A stretch of 37,132 nt of DNA, taken from positions 1-37,132 of the forward strand of contig JALEGQ010000073.1 in assembly GCA_022763385.1 (NCBI GenBank). The letters run 5' to 3'. Of the stretch, positions 1-8,700 are shown in pieces (the first letter of the stretch is position 1; every line of letters begins with the position of its first letter). Source of the stretch: a bacterium (GTDB lineage Bacteria; Bdellovibrionota_C; UBA2361; RFPC01). A program made the translations under genes and the position numbers. Under the pieces are notes generated by a model. The model saw nothing but the letters and a program-made list of their open reading frames with translations, had not been told where the DNA came from and searched no databases.

Positions 1-75
1 CCAATCTGCACTACTCTTGTGGCTCTACGAACAAATTTTTATGCAACGTTAGGGTCGAGAAGTTCGTCGATCTGC

Positions 76-103
76 TTGTTCCCAAATGTACTTTTTGTAT
101 ACA
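76..103 (+). promoter_or_regulatory. Candidate sigma70 promoter of the tRNA cluster
   Basis: A TTGTTC box (76-81) is separated by 16 bases from TATACA (98-103). The -10 box matches the consensus at its first four positions; the -35 box matches only TTG. Transcription would start near 110, just before the first tRNA at 118, which is the short leader expected for a stable-RNA operon. The first 70 bases of the window show no gene I recognise. Confidence 0.4.
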
Positions 104-117
104 GTGCCTGGACCGGT

Positions 118-190
<73 letters not shown>

Positions 191-571
191 GTGTTTTCCC
201 GTTGGGGAACGTTTCGGGCGCTGTGCGCCCTGCACGCAGCGGGGGCGTTGCCGGGGGTTTTCGGTTTTGTCCCTTTGGGGAGCGTTTCAGGCGCTGTGTT
301 TTCCCTTTGGGGAGCGTTTCGGGCCTTTTGGGCCCTGCACGCAGCATCGGCCCTGCACGCAGCGGGGGGTGTTCCGAGGGGTTTTGGTGTTTTCCCTTTG
401 GGGAGCGTTTCGGGCGCTGTGTTTTTCCTTTGGGGAACGTTTCGGGCGCTGTGTTTTCCCTTTGGGGAACGTTTCGGGCCTTTTGGGCCCTGCACGCAGC
501 GGCCCTGCACGCAGCATCGGCCTTGCACGCAGCGGGGGCAGGGTTTTGGGGCAGTTGTTGTTGCTTTTTGT
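191..571 (+). repeat. Palindromic repeat array in the tRNA-Thr/tRNA-Trp spacer
   Basis: This 381-bp spacer is made of imperfect copies of a G+C-rich unit. Each has a core like CCCTTTGGGGAGCGTTTCG (starts near 198, 270, 303, 394, 427 and 457), often followed by a small hairpin and the element CCTGCACGCAGC (near 229, 334, 351, 489, 503, 522). The hairpin exists in two sequence forms that both pair: GGGCGC-TGT-GCGCCC (216-230) and GGGCC-TTTTG-GGCCC (321-335, 476-490). Spacing is irregular, so it is neither a CRISPR nor a simple satellite. The same family reappears after the last tRNA. It opens long frames on both strands, but the reading is proline/arginine-rich repeat sequence that runs across tRNA genes, so I do not call a protein. 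Confidence 0.85.
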
Positions 572-644
572 ACGCCTGTGGCTCAATTGGTAGAGCATCG
601 GATTCCAAATCCGAGGGTTGGGGGTTCAAGTCCCTCCAGGCGTG
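572..644 (+). tRNA. tRNA-Trp (anticodon CCA)
   Basis: ACGCCTG pairs with CAGGCGT to form the acceptor stem. The anticodon stem TCGGA/TCCGA holds loop TTCCAAA, with anticodon CCA at 605-607, and the discriminator is G644, as is usual for tRNA-Trp. A CCA tail is not encoded. In many bacteria tRNA-Trp lies directly before secE; here three other tRNAs come between. Confidence 0.95.
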
Positions 645-733
645 TTTTTCTTCTGTCTCCTCCGTTTTTTTCTTTCGCCGGGTTGATTTTTTCCATTGAT
701 TTCGAGAAGCTCTCGGCTCGCACGAGGGTGTGG

Positions 734-809
734 GCGGGAGTAGCTCAGTTGGTAGAGCATCAGCCTTCCAAGCTGAGGGTCGCGAGTTCGAACCTCGTCT
801 CCCGCTCCA
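734..809 (+). tRNA. tRNA-Gly (anticodon TCC)
   Basis: The acceptor GCGGGAG/CTCCCGC is perfect. The anticodon stem TCAGC/GCTGA encloses CTTCCAA, with anticodon TCC at 767-769. The discriminator is T806, and this is the only tRNA of the five followed by an encoded CCA (807-809). Confidence 0.96.
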
Positions 810-863
810 TTTTTTCCTCGAATCTGTAGATAACTTTTCTGTGGGCTTTTTTTCTTTGGGCCT

Positions 864-893
864 GTGAATCTTGGGTTCGTGAATACTGGGTTC
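864..893 (+). repeat. 15-bp tandem duplication between tRNA-Gly and tRNA-Tyr
   Basis: GTGAATCTTGGGTTC (864-878) is followed directly by GTGAATACTGGGTTC (879-893), 13 of 15 positions identical. It sits in the 104-bp spacer between two tRNAs and is one of several short tandem duplications in the window. Confidence 0.8.
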
Positions 894-913
894 GGGCGAA
901 ATTACAATCATTC

Positions 914-996
914 GGTGGGGTGTCCGAGTGGCTAAAGGAGGCAGACTGTAAATCTGCTCGCGCAAGCGTACGTAGGTTCGAATCCTACTCCCACCA
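914..996 (+). tRNA. tRNA-Tyr (anticodon GTA)
   Basis: A class II tRNA of 83 bases with a long variable arm. GGTGGGG pairs with TCCCACC (one G-T), the anticodon stem GCAGA/TCTGC encloses CTGTAAA with anticodon GTA at 948-950, and the T stem GTAGG/CCTAC holds TTCGAAT. The discriminator is A996. Only seven bases separate it from the next tRNA. Confidence 0.96.
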
Positions 997-1003
997 AATA
1001 TCC

Positions 1004-1076
1004 GCTGGCATAGCTCAATTGGTAGAGCAACTGATTTGTAATCAGTAGGTTGTGGGTTCAAGTCCCTCTGCCAGCT
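1004..1076 (+). tRNA. tRNA-Thr (anticodon TGT)
   Basis: The acceptor GCTGGCA/TGCCAGC is perfect, and the anticodon stem ACTGA/TCAGT holds TTTGTAA with anticodon TGT at 1037-1039. The discriminator is T1076 and no CCA is encoded. The five-gene order Thr(GGT)-Trp-Gly-Tyr-Thr(TGT) mirrors the E. coli thrU-tyrU-glyT-thrT order, with tRNA-Trp added. Confidence 0.96.
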
Positions 1077-1510
1077 GTGTTGTCCCTTTGGGGGGCGTTT
1101 CGGGCGCTTTGCGCCCTGCACGCAGCGGGGTTGTTGCCGAGGGTTTCGGTGTTGTCCCTGTGTTGTCCCTTTGGGGAGCGTTTCGGGCGCTTTGCGCCTT
1201 GCACGCAGCGAGGGGGTGCCGAGGGGTTTTCGGTATTGTCCCTTTGGGGAGCGTTTCGGGCGCTGTGCGCCCTGCACGCAGCGGGGGGTGTTTTGAGGGT
1301 TTTTGGTGTTTTCCCTTTGGGGCCCTGCGCGCAGCTTGGGGCTGGGATTCTTGGGTTTTCTGCTGGGGGGCAGGAGCACTGGGGGTGAAGGGGGCTTGAG
1401 AATGCTTCTTGAAATATCTGGGGTGAGGAAATTGATTCTCTTTTTCAATTTTGTTACCTTTACCAGCTTGAGTTGAGCCGGGGGAGTTGGTTCGGCAGAG
1501 AGGGGGCTCA
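1077..1510 (+). repeat. Second palindromic repeat array and secE leader
   Basis: This is a 434-bp gap without a gene. Its first part (to about 1340) holds four more copies of the tRNA-spacer repeat, with cores near 1083, 1167, 1240 and 1313, the last truncated. The hairpins are GGGCGC-TTT-GCGCCC (1102-1116), a version with one G-T closing pair (1185-1199), and GGGCGC-TGT-GCGCCC (1258-1272). From about 1340 to 1510 the sequence is unique, passing through a T-rich stretch near 1437-1460. TTGATT (1432-1437) with TACCTT (1455-1460) at 17-bp spacing is only a weak promoter candidate for secE. I see no clear intrinsic terminator for the tRNA transcript. Confidence 0.8.
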
Positions 1511-1795
1511 TTGGCGAAATCATCGAAGAAAAAGCACGATCAGCAGGGTGGGGCGAAGAAGGGTAAAGACTCAGTTGGGCCTTCTGCTTCTTCTGGAGCC
1601 GCTTCGGTGAGTGTTGCCGATCTTCCTCAGTTTTTTCGGGAAAGCGTTGGCGAGCTGAAGAAGGTAACCACGCCGACTCGTCAAGAGACGATTCAGGCGA
1701 CTATCGTGACGATTATCATCATGGTGTTCATCGCGTTGTGCCTGTTCTTTCTCGATTTTCTCTTCGGAAACCTCATGGAGAGTGTGCTCGGATAG
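1511..1795 (+). CDS. secE: Preprotein translocase subunit SecE
   Basis: SecE is the small membrane subunit that clamps the SecY channel of the general secretion pathway. The 94-residue product has a lysine/serine-rich hydrophilic N-terminal segment of about 45 residues, then the conserved amphipathic stretch FFRESVGELKKVTTPTRQET, and one membrane helix rich in I, V and F near the C-terminus. This is the single-helix form found in most bacteria. I choose the TTG at 1511 because AGAGGGGG (1499-1506) lies just upstream; an upstream in-frame TTG at 1487 lacks that signal. It ends in TAG and is followed by nusG after 46 bases, the usual partnership. Confidence 0.93.
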   Translation: MAKSSKKKHDQQGGAKKGKDSVGPSASSGAASVSVADLPQFFRESVGELKKVTTPTRQETIQATIVTIIIMVFIALCLFFLDFLFGNLMESVLG

Positions 1796-1841
1796 GGGTT
1801 TTTGACTAGATAGTTTTTGCGTGGGGGCAGAGAGATTTCTC

Positions 1842-2690
1842 ATGGATGCATCTGAAGGAAAAGCGGTTGTTGAAGAAGACGGGGGAGCTCCGACTGATTC
1901 ATCCCAGGTCGTTGGTTCGGCCCAAGAGAGTGTTGCCCCGATCGGTGTTGCCGAAGATGGTGTTGCCGAAGATGGGAACGCCCAAGATGCCGGGGATGCT
2001 CAAAATGTCCAGGATGATGCAGCTGTCCAGAATAATGCAGCGTCTCAGGAGGGTGCAGCGTCTCAGGAGGGTGCAGCGTCTCAGGAGGGTGCAGCGTCTC
2101 AGGAGGGTGCTGGACAAGAGGAAGTAGAGGAGAATGAGCAGCCGCAGAGTAGCTACCGGAGTGATCTCGATTGGTATGTGGTTCAGGCTTATTCAGGGTT
2201 TGAGCAGAAGGTAAAGCGGGCGCTCGAGGAGAGGATTCGAAATGAGCAGATGGAGAGCTCATTCGGAGATATCCGCGTTCCTGAGGAGACGGTTGTCGAG
2301 TTGGTGAAGGGGCAGAAGAAGACCTCTACTCGAAAGTTTTTCCCGGGCTACGTTCTCGTGCAGATGGAGATGAACCAGGACACCTGGCATCTGGTGAAGG
2401 AAACTCCGAAGGTTTCGGGCTTTATCGGTGATGAGACAGACCCCCAGCCGCTCAATCCTGATGAGGTTGAGCGTATCGTTCAACAGGTTGAGGATGGGGT
2501 TGCGGCTCCGAAGGCAAAAATGAGTTTTGCGGATGGCGAGACCGTAAAGGTGGTAGATGGGCCGTTTGCAGAGTTCAGTGGAACGGTAGAAGAGGTGAAG
2601 CCCGAGAAAGGCAAGGTCAAAGTGTTGATTAGCATTTTTGGCCGTGCTACCCCTGTTGAGCTCGATTTTATTCAGGTGGAGAAGGCGTAA
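1842..2690 (+). CDS. nusG: Transcription termination/antitermination factor NusG, N-terminally extended
   Basis: NusG binds RNA polymerase, supports elongation and couples it to Rho or the ribosome. The conserved part starts near residue 107 ([20 protein letters not shown]) and contains the NGN domain with [12 protein letters not shown], then a C-terminal KOW domain ([18 protein letters not shown]). About 105 residues precede it, acidic and rich in A, Q, E, D and G, including four exact GAASQE hexads. E. coli NusG is about 181 residues; this one is 282. ATG at 1842 is preferred over an in-frame GTG at 1821 because a purine-rich GGGGGCAGAGAG lies before it. The extension is predicted to be disordered; its role is unknown. 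Confidence 0.93.
   Translation: MDASEGKAVVEEDGGAPTDSSQVVGSAQESVAPIGVAEDGVAEDGNAQDAGDAQNVQDDAAVQNNAASQEGAASQEGAASQEGAASQEGAGQEEVEENEQPQSSYRSDLDWYVVQAYSGFEQKVKRALEERIRNEQMESSFGDIRVPEETVVELVKGQKKTSTRKFFPGYVLVQMEMNQDTWHLVKETPKVSGFIGDETDPQPLNPDEVERIVQQVEDGVAAPKAKMSFADGETVKVVDGPFAEFSGTVEEVKPEKGKVKVLISIFGRATPVELDFIQVEKA
2037..2108 (+). repeat. Four exact 18-bp tandem repeats inside nusG
   Basis: The 18-bp unit GCAGCGTCTCAGGAGGGT occurs four times without a mismatch (2037, 2055, 2073, 2091). It keeps frame and encodes repeated six-residue blocks. A looser 15-bp repeat around 1945-1975 (GTTGCCGAAGATGGT) precedes it. Exact identity at synonymous positions indicates recent expansion, so copy number may differ between strains. 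Confidence 0.95.
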
Positions 2691-2835
2691 GTAGACCCCA
2701 GAGACACCTTTCCCTCGGCATGTTCGTGTTTTCTCGCTTTGATGCTCGGTAGTGGGTGTTTTGAGGTGATTTTGAGCAGTGTCAGTGACTCTTGAGTGGT
2801 GACTCTGGAGGGAAGGGCCAGGAAGGAAGAAAAAT

Positions 2836-3261
2836 ATGGCGAAGGAAATTCAGACAGTGGTGAAGCTTCAGGTGCCGGCGGGGCAGGCAAACCCAGCGCC
2901 ACCGATTGGCCCGGTGCTTGGGCAGGCCGGTGTGAACATCATGGACTTCTGTAAGCAGTTCAACGCAAAGACCCAAAAGCAGGCGGGAGATATACTTCCG
3001 GTCATTCTTACGGTGTACAAGGACCGTTCCTTTAGCTTTGAGTTGAAGCAACCCCCGATGTCTTTTCTGATCCTGCAGGCGATGAAAAAGAAGAAGGGCT
3101 CCGGTGTTCCTAATTTGGAGAAGATTGGGAAGATTACGATGGCTCAGGTGCGAGAGATCGCCGAGCGCAAGCTTCCTGATCTGAATACGAGTGACATTGA
3201 TCAGGCCTGTAATACCGTGAAGGGAAGTTGCCGTAGTATGGGAGTAGACGTTGTTGGGTGA
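2836..3261 (+). CDS. rplK: 50S ribosomal protein L11
   Basis: L11 binds 23S rRNA at the GTPase-associated centre and helps elongation factors act on the ribosome. The 141-residue product has the expected length. It shows the N-terminal signature PAPPIGPVLGQAGVNIMDFC, the linker PPMSFL, and the C-terminal RNA-binding domain with KIGKITMAQVREIA and the ending CRSMGVDVVG. GGAAGGAAG directly before the ATG serves as ribosome binding site. It is the first gene of the L11-L1-L10-L12 set, 145 bases after nusG. One of only two core genes here that end in TGA. Confidence 0.97.
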   Translation: MAKEIQTVVKLQVPAGQANPAPPIGPVLGQAGVNIMDFCKQFNAKTQKQAGDILPVILTVYKDRSFSFELKQPPMSFLILQAMKKKKGSGVPNLEKIGKITMAQVREIAERKLPDLNTSDIDQACNTVKGSCRSMGVDVVG

Positions 3262-3368
3262 GCCGAGTCGTAAAGAACGGCGCAAAGATATTGGTTGAGA
3301 AAGATTTGCGAGAAGAGTCCCTTCTGTTCGGGGGGTGTTCTTGAGGAAAGGAAAAAGGAACGCGAGAG

Positions 3369-4067
3369 ATGTCGAAGCGTGGAAAGAAATATCGGAAGTC
3401 CGCTGAGCTTATTGAGAACGAGAAGCTGTATCCACTTGCAGAGGCGTGTGAGCTCGCTCTCAAGACCAAGACGGCGAAGTTCGCTGAGGGAGTAGACGTG
3501 GCGTTGAAGCTTGGCGTTGATCCTCGGAAGGCGGACCAGAATGTACGTGGAAGTGTTGAGCTTCCTCACGGGCTTGGAAAGTCTATCCGGGTAGCGGTGT
3601 TCGCGAAGGGAGAGAAGGCTAAGGAGGCAGAAGCTGCCGGAGCTGACTTCGTGGGATCTGATGACCTGCTGGAGAAGGTTCAAGGGGGTTTTCTTGATTT
3701 CGATAGCGTGATCGCAACCCCTGATATGATGGCCGTTGTCGGGAGGCTTGGGAAGGTTTTGGGGCCTCGTGGTCTGATGCCTTCGCCGAAAGTAGGGACC
3801 GTAACACAGGACGTCGCGGGAGCTGTGGCCTCAGTCAAGGCGGGCCGAGCGGAATTTCGGGTTGAGAAGGCTGGCATTGTTCAGTCTTCTATCGGGCGAG
3901 CGAACTTTGATGCGAAGCAGATACAAGAAAATCTTGAAGCGCTGCTGGGTGCGATTAGCCGGATGAAGCCTTCCACGAGTAAGGGGGTTTACATGCAGAC
4001 GGGGTACCTCTCGCTCACGATGGGGCCGAGCATCCCGTTGGACCTCTCTTCCGTTCGGGGAGCGTAG
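3369..4067 (+). CDS. rplA: 50S ribosomal protein L1
   Basis: L1 forms the mobile stalk that guides deacylated tRNA out of the E site; in many bacteria it also represses translation of its own operon. The 232-residue product has the family length and hallmarks: the N-terminal [37 protein letters not shown], the hinge region with [21 protein letters not shown], and [14 protein letters not shown]-like sequence. It follows rplK by 107 bases. AGGAAAAAGGAA lies shortly before the ATG. I could not identify a convincing copy of an L1 operator in the rplK leader. Confidence 0.97.
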   Translation: MSKRGKKYRKSAELIENEKLYPLAEACELALKTKTAKFAEGVDVALKLGVDPRKADQNVRGSVELPHGLGKSIRVAVFAKGEKAKEAEAAGADFVGSDDLLEKVQGGFLDFDSVIATPDMMAVVGRLGKVLGPRGLMPSPKVGTVTQDVAGAVASVKAGRAEFRVEKAGIVQSSIGRANFDAKQIQENLEALLGAISRMKPSTSKGVYMQTGYLSLTMGPSIPLDLSSVRGA

Positions 4068-4118
4068 GAGTTCGTTTGTGAAGGGTGTCGAGGTATAGGG
4101 GGCCGAAGGGGCTGAGAT

Positions 4119-4664
4119 ATGGAAAAAGCGAAAAAAATTCAGGAAGTCGATTCATTAGTAGAGGCTTTTAACTCAAGCATTGTCGCTCTTTGTGCGGATT
4201 ATCGTGGGCTTACCGTTGAGCAAATTACGAATCTCCGTTCGGGGCTTAAGGAGCAGGGGGCCTTCGGGAAGGTCGTGAAGAATACTCTTGCAAAGATCTC
4301 CGTTGATAAGGCTCATGCGGAAGGGGATGCGGATGAGGTTCAGAAGTTTGCAAGCCTCTTCCAGGGGCCAAGTCTCGTTGTTTTTTCGAAGGATGATCCG
4401 GTTGCACCAGCGAAAGTGCTTGCGAAGTTCGCCAAAGAGCACGAGGAGCTTGAGATTAAGGGTGGCTTCTTTGAGGGAAAGTTCCTCGATGTGGATGGGG
4501 TGAAGAATCTTTCGAGTATGCCGAGTCGTGATGAGTTGTACTCAAAGCTTCTCAACGTTATCTCCGCCCCGGCAACAAAGGTGGTGCAGCTTCTTCAGGC
4601 GCCTGGCACGCAGTTCGCGCGATTGCTTGGAGCGTACCAAGCGAAGCTCGAGGACGAAGGATAG
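4119..4664 (+). CDS. rplJ: 50S ribosomal protein L10
   Basis: L10 anchors L7/L12 dimers to the ribosome and forms the base of the stalk. The 181-residue protein has the N-terminal domain features (ADYRGLTVEQITNLR, VVKNTLAKIS, FQGPSLVVF) and a C-terminal helix for L12 binding (LQAPGTQFARLLGAYQAKLEDEG). It is somewhat longer than E. coli L10 (165 residues). Only 51 bases separate it from rplA, leaving little room for the long L10-binding leader known in E. coli. Ends in TAG. Confidence 0.96.
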   Translation: MEKAKKIQEVDSLVEAFNSSIVALCADYRGLTVEQITNLRSGLKEQGAFGKVVKNTLAKISVDKAHAEGDADEVQKFASLFQGPSLVVFSKDDPVAPAKVLAKFAKEHEELEIKGGFFEGKFLDVDGVKNLSSMPSRDELYSKLLNVISAPATKVVQLLQAPGTQFARLLGAYQAKLEDEG

Positions 4665-4750
4665 TGAATTTTGGATTCTCTCGGCGGGTATGCTGAGGGG
4701 ATCGGTTGAAGGAACGTTTTGAACAAACAAGTTTATGTGGAGGAAATGAC

Positions 4751-5134
4751 ATGAGCGTAACATATGAACAGGTAGTTGATTTCATCAAAGAGATGTCTCT
4801 GATGGATGCAGCAAAGATGGTAAAGGAGCTCGAGGATGAGCTTGGCGTTACTGCTGCTGCTCCAGTAGCCATGATGGCTGGTGGTGGAGCTGCTGCTGGT
4901 GGAGCAGAGGCTGCTGAAGAGAAGACTGAGTTTGATCTCTCTCTTGATGATGCCGGTTCTGAGCGAGTAAAGGTCATTAAGGTCGTTCGCGAGATTACCG
5001 GACTGGGACTGAAGGAAGCGAAGGACATCGTGGACTCAGCTCCGAAGGTCATCAAGGAAGGAGCTGCCAAGGAAGAAGCTGAGGGCTTTAAGAAAAAGCT
5101 CGAAGAAGTTGGCGCTAAGGCCTCTCTGAAGTAG
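4751..5134 (+). CDS. rplL: 50S ribosomal protein L7/L12
   Basis: L7/L12 is the multicopy stalk protein that recruits and stimulates translational GTPases. The 127-residue product has an N-terminal dimerisation helix ([25 protein letters not shown]), an Ala/Gly-rich hinge (about residues 35-60), and the conserved C-terminal domain with [23 protein letters not shown] and [19 protein letters not shown] at 4751 is chosen because GTGGAGGAA lies at 4737-4745, and the upstream in-frame codons are not conserved. It is followed by an unusually long leader before rpoB. Confidence 0.97.
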   Translation: MSVTYEQVVDFIKEMSLMDAAKMVKELEDELGVTAAAPVAMMAGGGAAAGGAEAAEEKTEFDLSLDDAGSERVKVIKVVREITGLGLKEAKDIVDSAPKVIKEGAAKEEAEGFKKKLEEVGAKASLK

Positions 5135-5700
5135 TTCTTCAGGGTGAGGAGTGAGGGGCCTTTCGTTGTTTTCCCGAACAGGGGAATGCGGAGGGTCCTT
5201 GCTGCTCGCCGGGGCCTAGTGGGTTCTCTCTGAAAGATACGCCTCTCAGAGAGTCATGGGCGCTGGCAAGCAAGTCTTTTCGCGAACAGATCTTCGCGAG
5301 CAGGCCTTCGGAGAGCTCTCTTTTCATAACACATTGTTTTACAAGTTAAGAATCCCCCCTTGTTTTGCGGGGGGTTGCCTTTGGCACTGATTTGTATAAC
5401 GTGTAGGCGAGAGAGATTTTTTTCTTGACGGCTTTTTCGTTTTGGGTCAGTTCGTGTCGGTGGGAAAGGTGGCGATGAGAATCGTCGCTTCGGTATCGTC
5501 GCCACGGCGGGGTGAGGTCATTAGAGGTCCAACCTTACGTCTGCCTGGTTTTGGGCCAAGAGTACCAAGGGCATAAAAGTAATTGGTGCAGATGTATTGG
5601 TGCAGATGAGTGTTGGTGCAGATTCTTTTGCAGTCATTTTGTTCAGTCCGTTCTTCAAAATTCACGTTCTTCGTAGTGTATTCACAGGATAATAGTAGTT
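5135..5700 (+). promoter_or_regulatory. 566-bp structured rplL-rpoB leader
   Basis: No gene is visible. The region holds several hairpins: an 8-bp stem 5226-5233/5246-5253 (CTCTCTGA with TCAGAGAG), a 6-bp stem 5281-5286/5293-5298 (CGCGAA with TTCGCG), and a C6/G6 stem 5354-5359/5369-5374 without a clear T-run. A switch-like pair shares bases: GCGATGA (5472-5478) can pair with TCGTCGC at 5482-5488 or, extended to 10 bp (5469-5478), with TCGTCGCCAC at 5496-5505, each using one G-T pair. Three TTGGTGCAGAT repeats (5583, 5597, 5613) follow. In E. coli this interval carries an attenuator and an RNase III site; a similar role here is inference. Confidence 0.55.
5583..5623 (+). repeat. Three direct TTGGTGCAGAT repeats before rpoB
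   Basis: The 11-base sequence TTGGTGCAGAT is exact at 5583-5593, 5597-5607 and 5613-5623, with starts 14 and 16 bases apart. It lies about 80 bases before the rpoB start and could be a protein-binding or RNA element, or a slippage product. Confidence 0.85.
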
Positions 5701-8700
5701 ATGGCTTCAAAGCTTAAGACAAATCTTCGACTTCGAAAGGATTATTCTCGGATCGAAGAGATCGCCGAGATTCCGCACCTTCTTGCTATTCAGAAGCAGT
5801 CCTACGAGCGGTTCCTGCAGCTACACGTTCCTCATGAAGAGCGAGCCGACATTGGCTTGCAGAAAGTTTTCCGGTCGGTCTTCCCCGTTTCGGATTACAA
5901 CAATACCGCAACTCTTGAGTTCGTGAAGTACGACCTTGGGCAGCCGAAGTATGACGTTGACGAGTGTCGAGATCGTGGAATGACCTGGGCGGCTCCTCTG
6001 CGGGTCACGATTCAGCTCGTGTTGTGGGATGTTGATGCCGAGACTGGAAACAAAACCCTCAGCGCGTTGAAAGAGGACGTGGTCTATTTTGGAGAGATTC
6101 CGCTCATGACTGAACGGGGAACATTCCTCGTGAATGGGACCGAGCGAGTGATCGTCAGCCAACTTCACCGTTCTCCCGGGGTGTTCTTCGGACACGATGA
6201 TGGGAAGAGTCATATCTCCGGAAAGTTGCTCTATAGTGCCCGGATTATCCCTTACCGTGGGTCTTGGATAGATCTTGAATTTGATATCAAGGACATTCTT
6301 CATGTTCGCATTGACCGGCGACGAAAGTTGAATGTCACCGTTCTTCTTCGAGCACTCGGCTATTCGGCCGATGAGGTGCTCTCTGAGTTCTATCGAACCG
6401 ATAAGATTACCTTCGGAAAACGGGGGGTGGTGACGAAGGACTTCATCCCTGAGCAGTTAGAGGGGCAACGAGCATTCAAGGAAGTAAAGTCTGGTACAAA
6501 GGTGCTCTGCAAGAAGGGTGGCAAGTATAACCGGGCGGTGCTTCGTCGCATGAAAGAAGCCGGAGTGAAGCAGGTTGAGATCGACCCAGATGCAATCACC
6601 GGTATGGTGGTGGCCGATACCGTGATGCAGGCGGAGGATGACATCGTTCATCCGACTTCTGGAGAGATCCTCGTGGATGCCGGTGAACTCCTCATCGGAT
6701 GGGATGTGATCAAGGAGCGGTTTGCAGAGACGATCGATAAGTTGTCGGAGGACAAGGTCCGGGAGCTGCTCGAGGATCTTGATGTCCTCATCTATGCCGG
6801 TGAAGAGCTTACGCCAGACAAGGTGAACGCGAAGGGAGAAGTCGTGGAGCAGGGGACGCTATCGCTGCTTCTGAGCCAAGGAATCGAAACCATTCGAGTT
6901 CTCTATCTTGAGGAGAACGACATCGGAAATGCGCTCCTCAAGACTCTTCTCACCGATAAGATGGATGCGGATCGCGAAGACCTCTACGCAAGGCTTTCTG
7001 GGCAGGCGGTGACGGATAGCCTCGTTGAGATCTATCGGAGACTTCGCCCGGGAGATCCACCTCGACCGGAAACAGCAGCAGCGACTTTTCAGAATCTCTT
7101 CTTTAACGAAGAGCGGTACGACCTCTCTGATATCGGGCGCTACAAGCTGAACCACAAGCTATACGTAGCTCAGGGGAAGGAAGCTCCTGCTCTCGATCTC
7201 GGAACATTAACGAAGAACGATATCCTTGAGTCGGTGCGCTATCTCCTGAACCTTCGAAATGCAACCGATCCTGTTCGGTACACAGTTGATGATATCGATC
7301 ATCTTGGAAACCGAAGGATTCGAGCCGTTGGTGAGCTCATTGAGAATCAGTTTCGGATAGGGCTCGTTCGAATGGAGCGGGCAGTAAAAGAGCGGATGGG
7401 AATGCAAGATATCGATAGTCTTGTTCCCCAAGATCTGATCAATTACAAGCCGGTAGCAGCGGTCGTCAAGGAGTTCTTCGGCTCGTCGCAACTGTCTCAG
7501 TTTATGGATCAAACGAACCCGCTCTCTGAGGTAACTCACAAGCGACGGCTCTCTGCGCTTGGGCCAGGAGGGCTCACCCGTGATCGGGCTGGTTTTGAGG
7601 TCCGTGATGTGAACCCAACTCACTACGGGCGAATCTGTCCGATTGAAACGCCGGAAGGACCAAACATCGGTCTTATCTCTTCCTTGGCTACATATGCTCG
7701 GGTAAATGAGTTCGGATTTTTGGAGACTCCTTACCGTGTTGTGGATAACAGTGGTTCGGTGACCTCAGATATTGTCTATCTTTCGGCTCTTGAGGAAGAG
7801 CGGGAGACGATCGCCCAGGCGTCCGCGGATCTTACGAAGTCTGGAAAGTTTGAGGCACCAGCCGTCCAGGCGCGGGACAGAGGAGAGTTTGTCCTCGCTG
7901 ATCCTGAGAATGTCACCAAGATGGACGTGAGCCCGAAGCAGATCGTTAGTGTCGCGGCCTCGCTTATTCCGTTCCTCGAGAACGATGATGCGAACCGAGC
8001 CTTGATGGGGTCGAACATGCAGCGCCAGGCGGTTCCGTGTCTTCGGACGCAAGCTCCAGTCGTCGGTACGGGGATGGAGCGTGTTGTAGCGAGGGATTCC
8101 GGTGCGACGGTAGTTGCGAAGCGCCCCGGGAAGATCGTGTCTGTTGACTCTGATCGAATTGTGGTGCGAGCAAACAAAACGTCGGACGACCCACTCGATA
8201 CCGGTGTTGATATCTACAACCTCATTAAGTATCGCCGTTCGAACCAGGATACCTGTATCACTCAGCGTCCCATCGTTCGTCCGGGAGAGAAGGTTGATAA
8301 GAATGAGATTCTTGCCGACGGTCCAAGTACCGATATGGGCGAGCTTGCTCTCGGCCAGAACGTGCTGGTCGCTTTCATGCCGTGGAATGGGTACAACTTC
8401 GAAGACTCCATTCTCATCAACGAAAATCTCGTGAAGGATGATGTCTTTACATCGATCCACGTCGAAGAGTTTGAGTGTGTCGCAAGGGATACCAAGCTCG
8501 GGAAGGAAGAGATCACTCGTGATATTCCGAACGTGGGTGAGGAGGCGCTCAAGAATCTCGACGAATCCGGTATTATCCGTATCGGAGCGGAGGTCGCCCC
8601 TGGGGATATCCTCGTCGGAAAGATTACGCCCAAGAGCGAGACTCAGTTGAGTCCAGAAGAGAAGCTCCTGCGGGCAATCTTCGGTGAGAAGGCTGGCGAG

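Noticed and set aside
191-571. CRISPR array
   Set aside because: Repeats differ from each other, lie at irregular distances and lack unique spacers of constant length; no cas gene is near.
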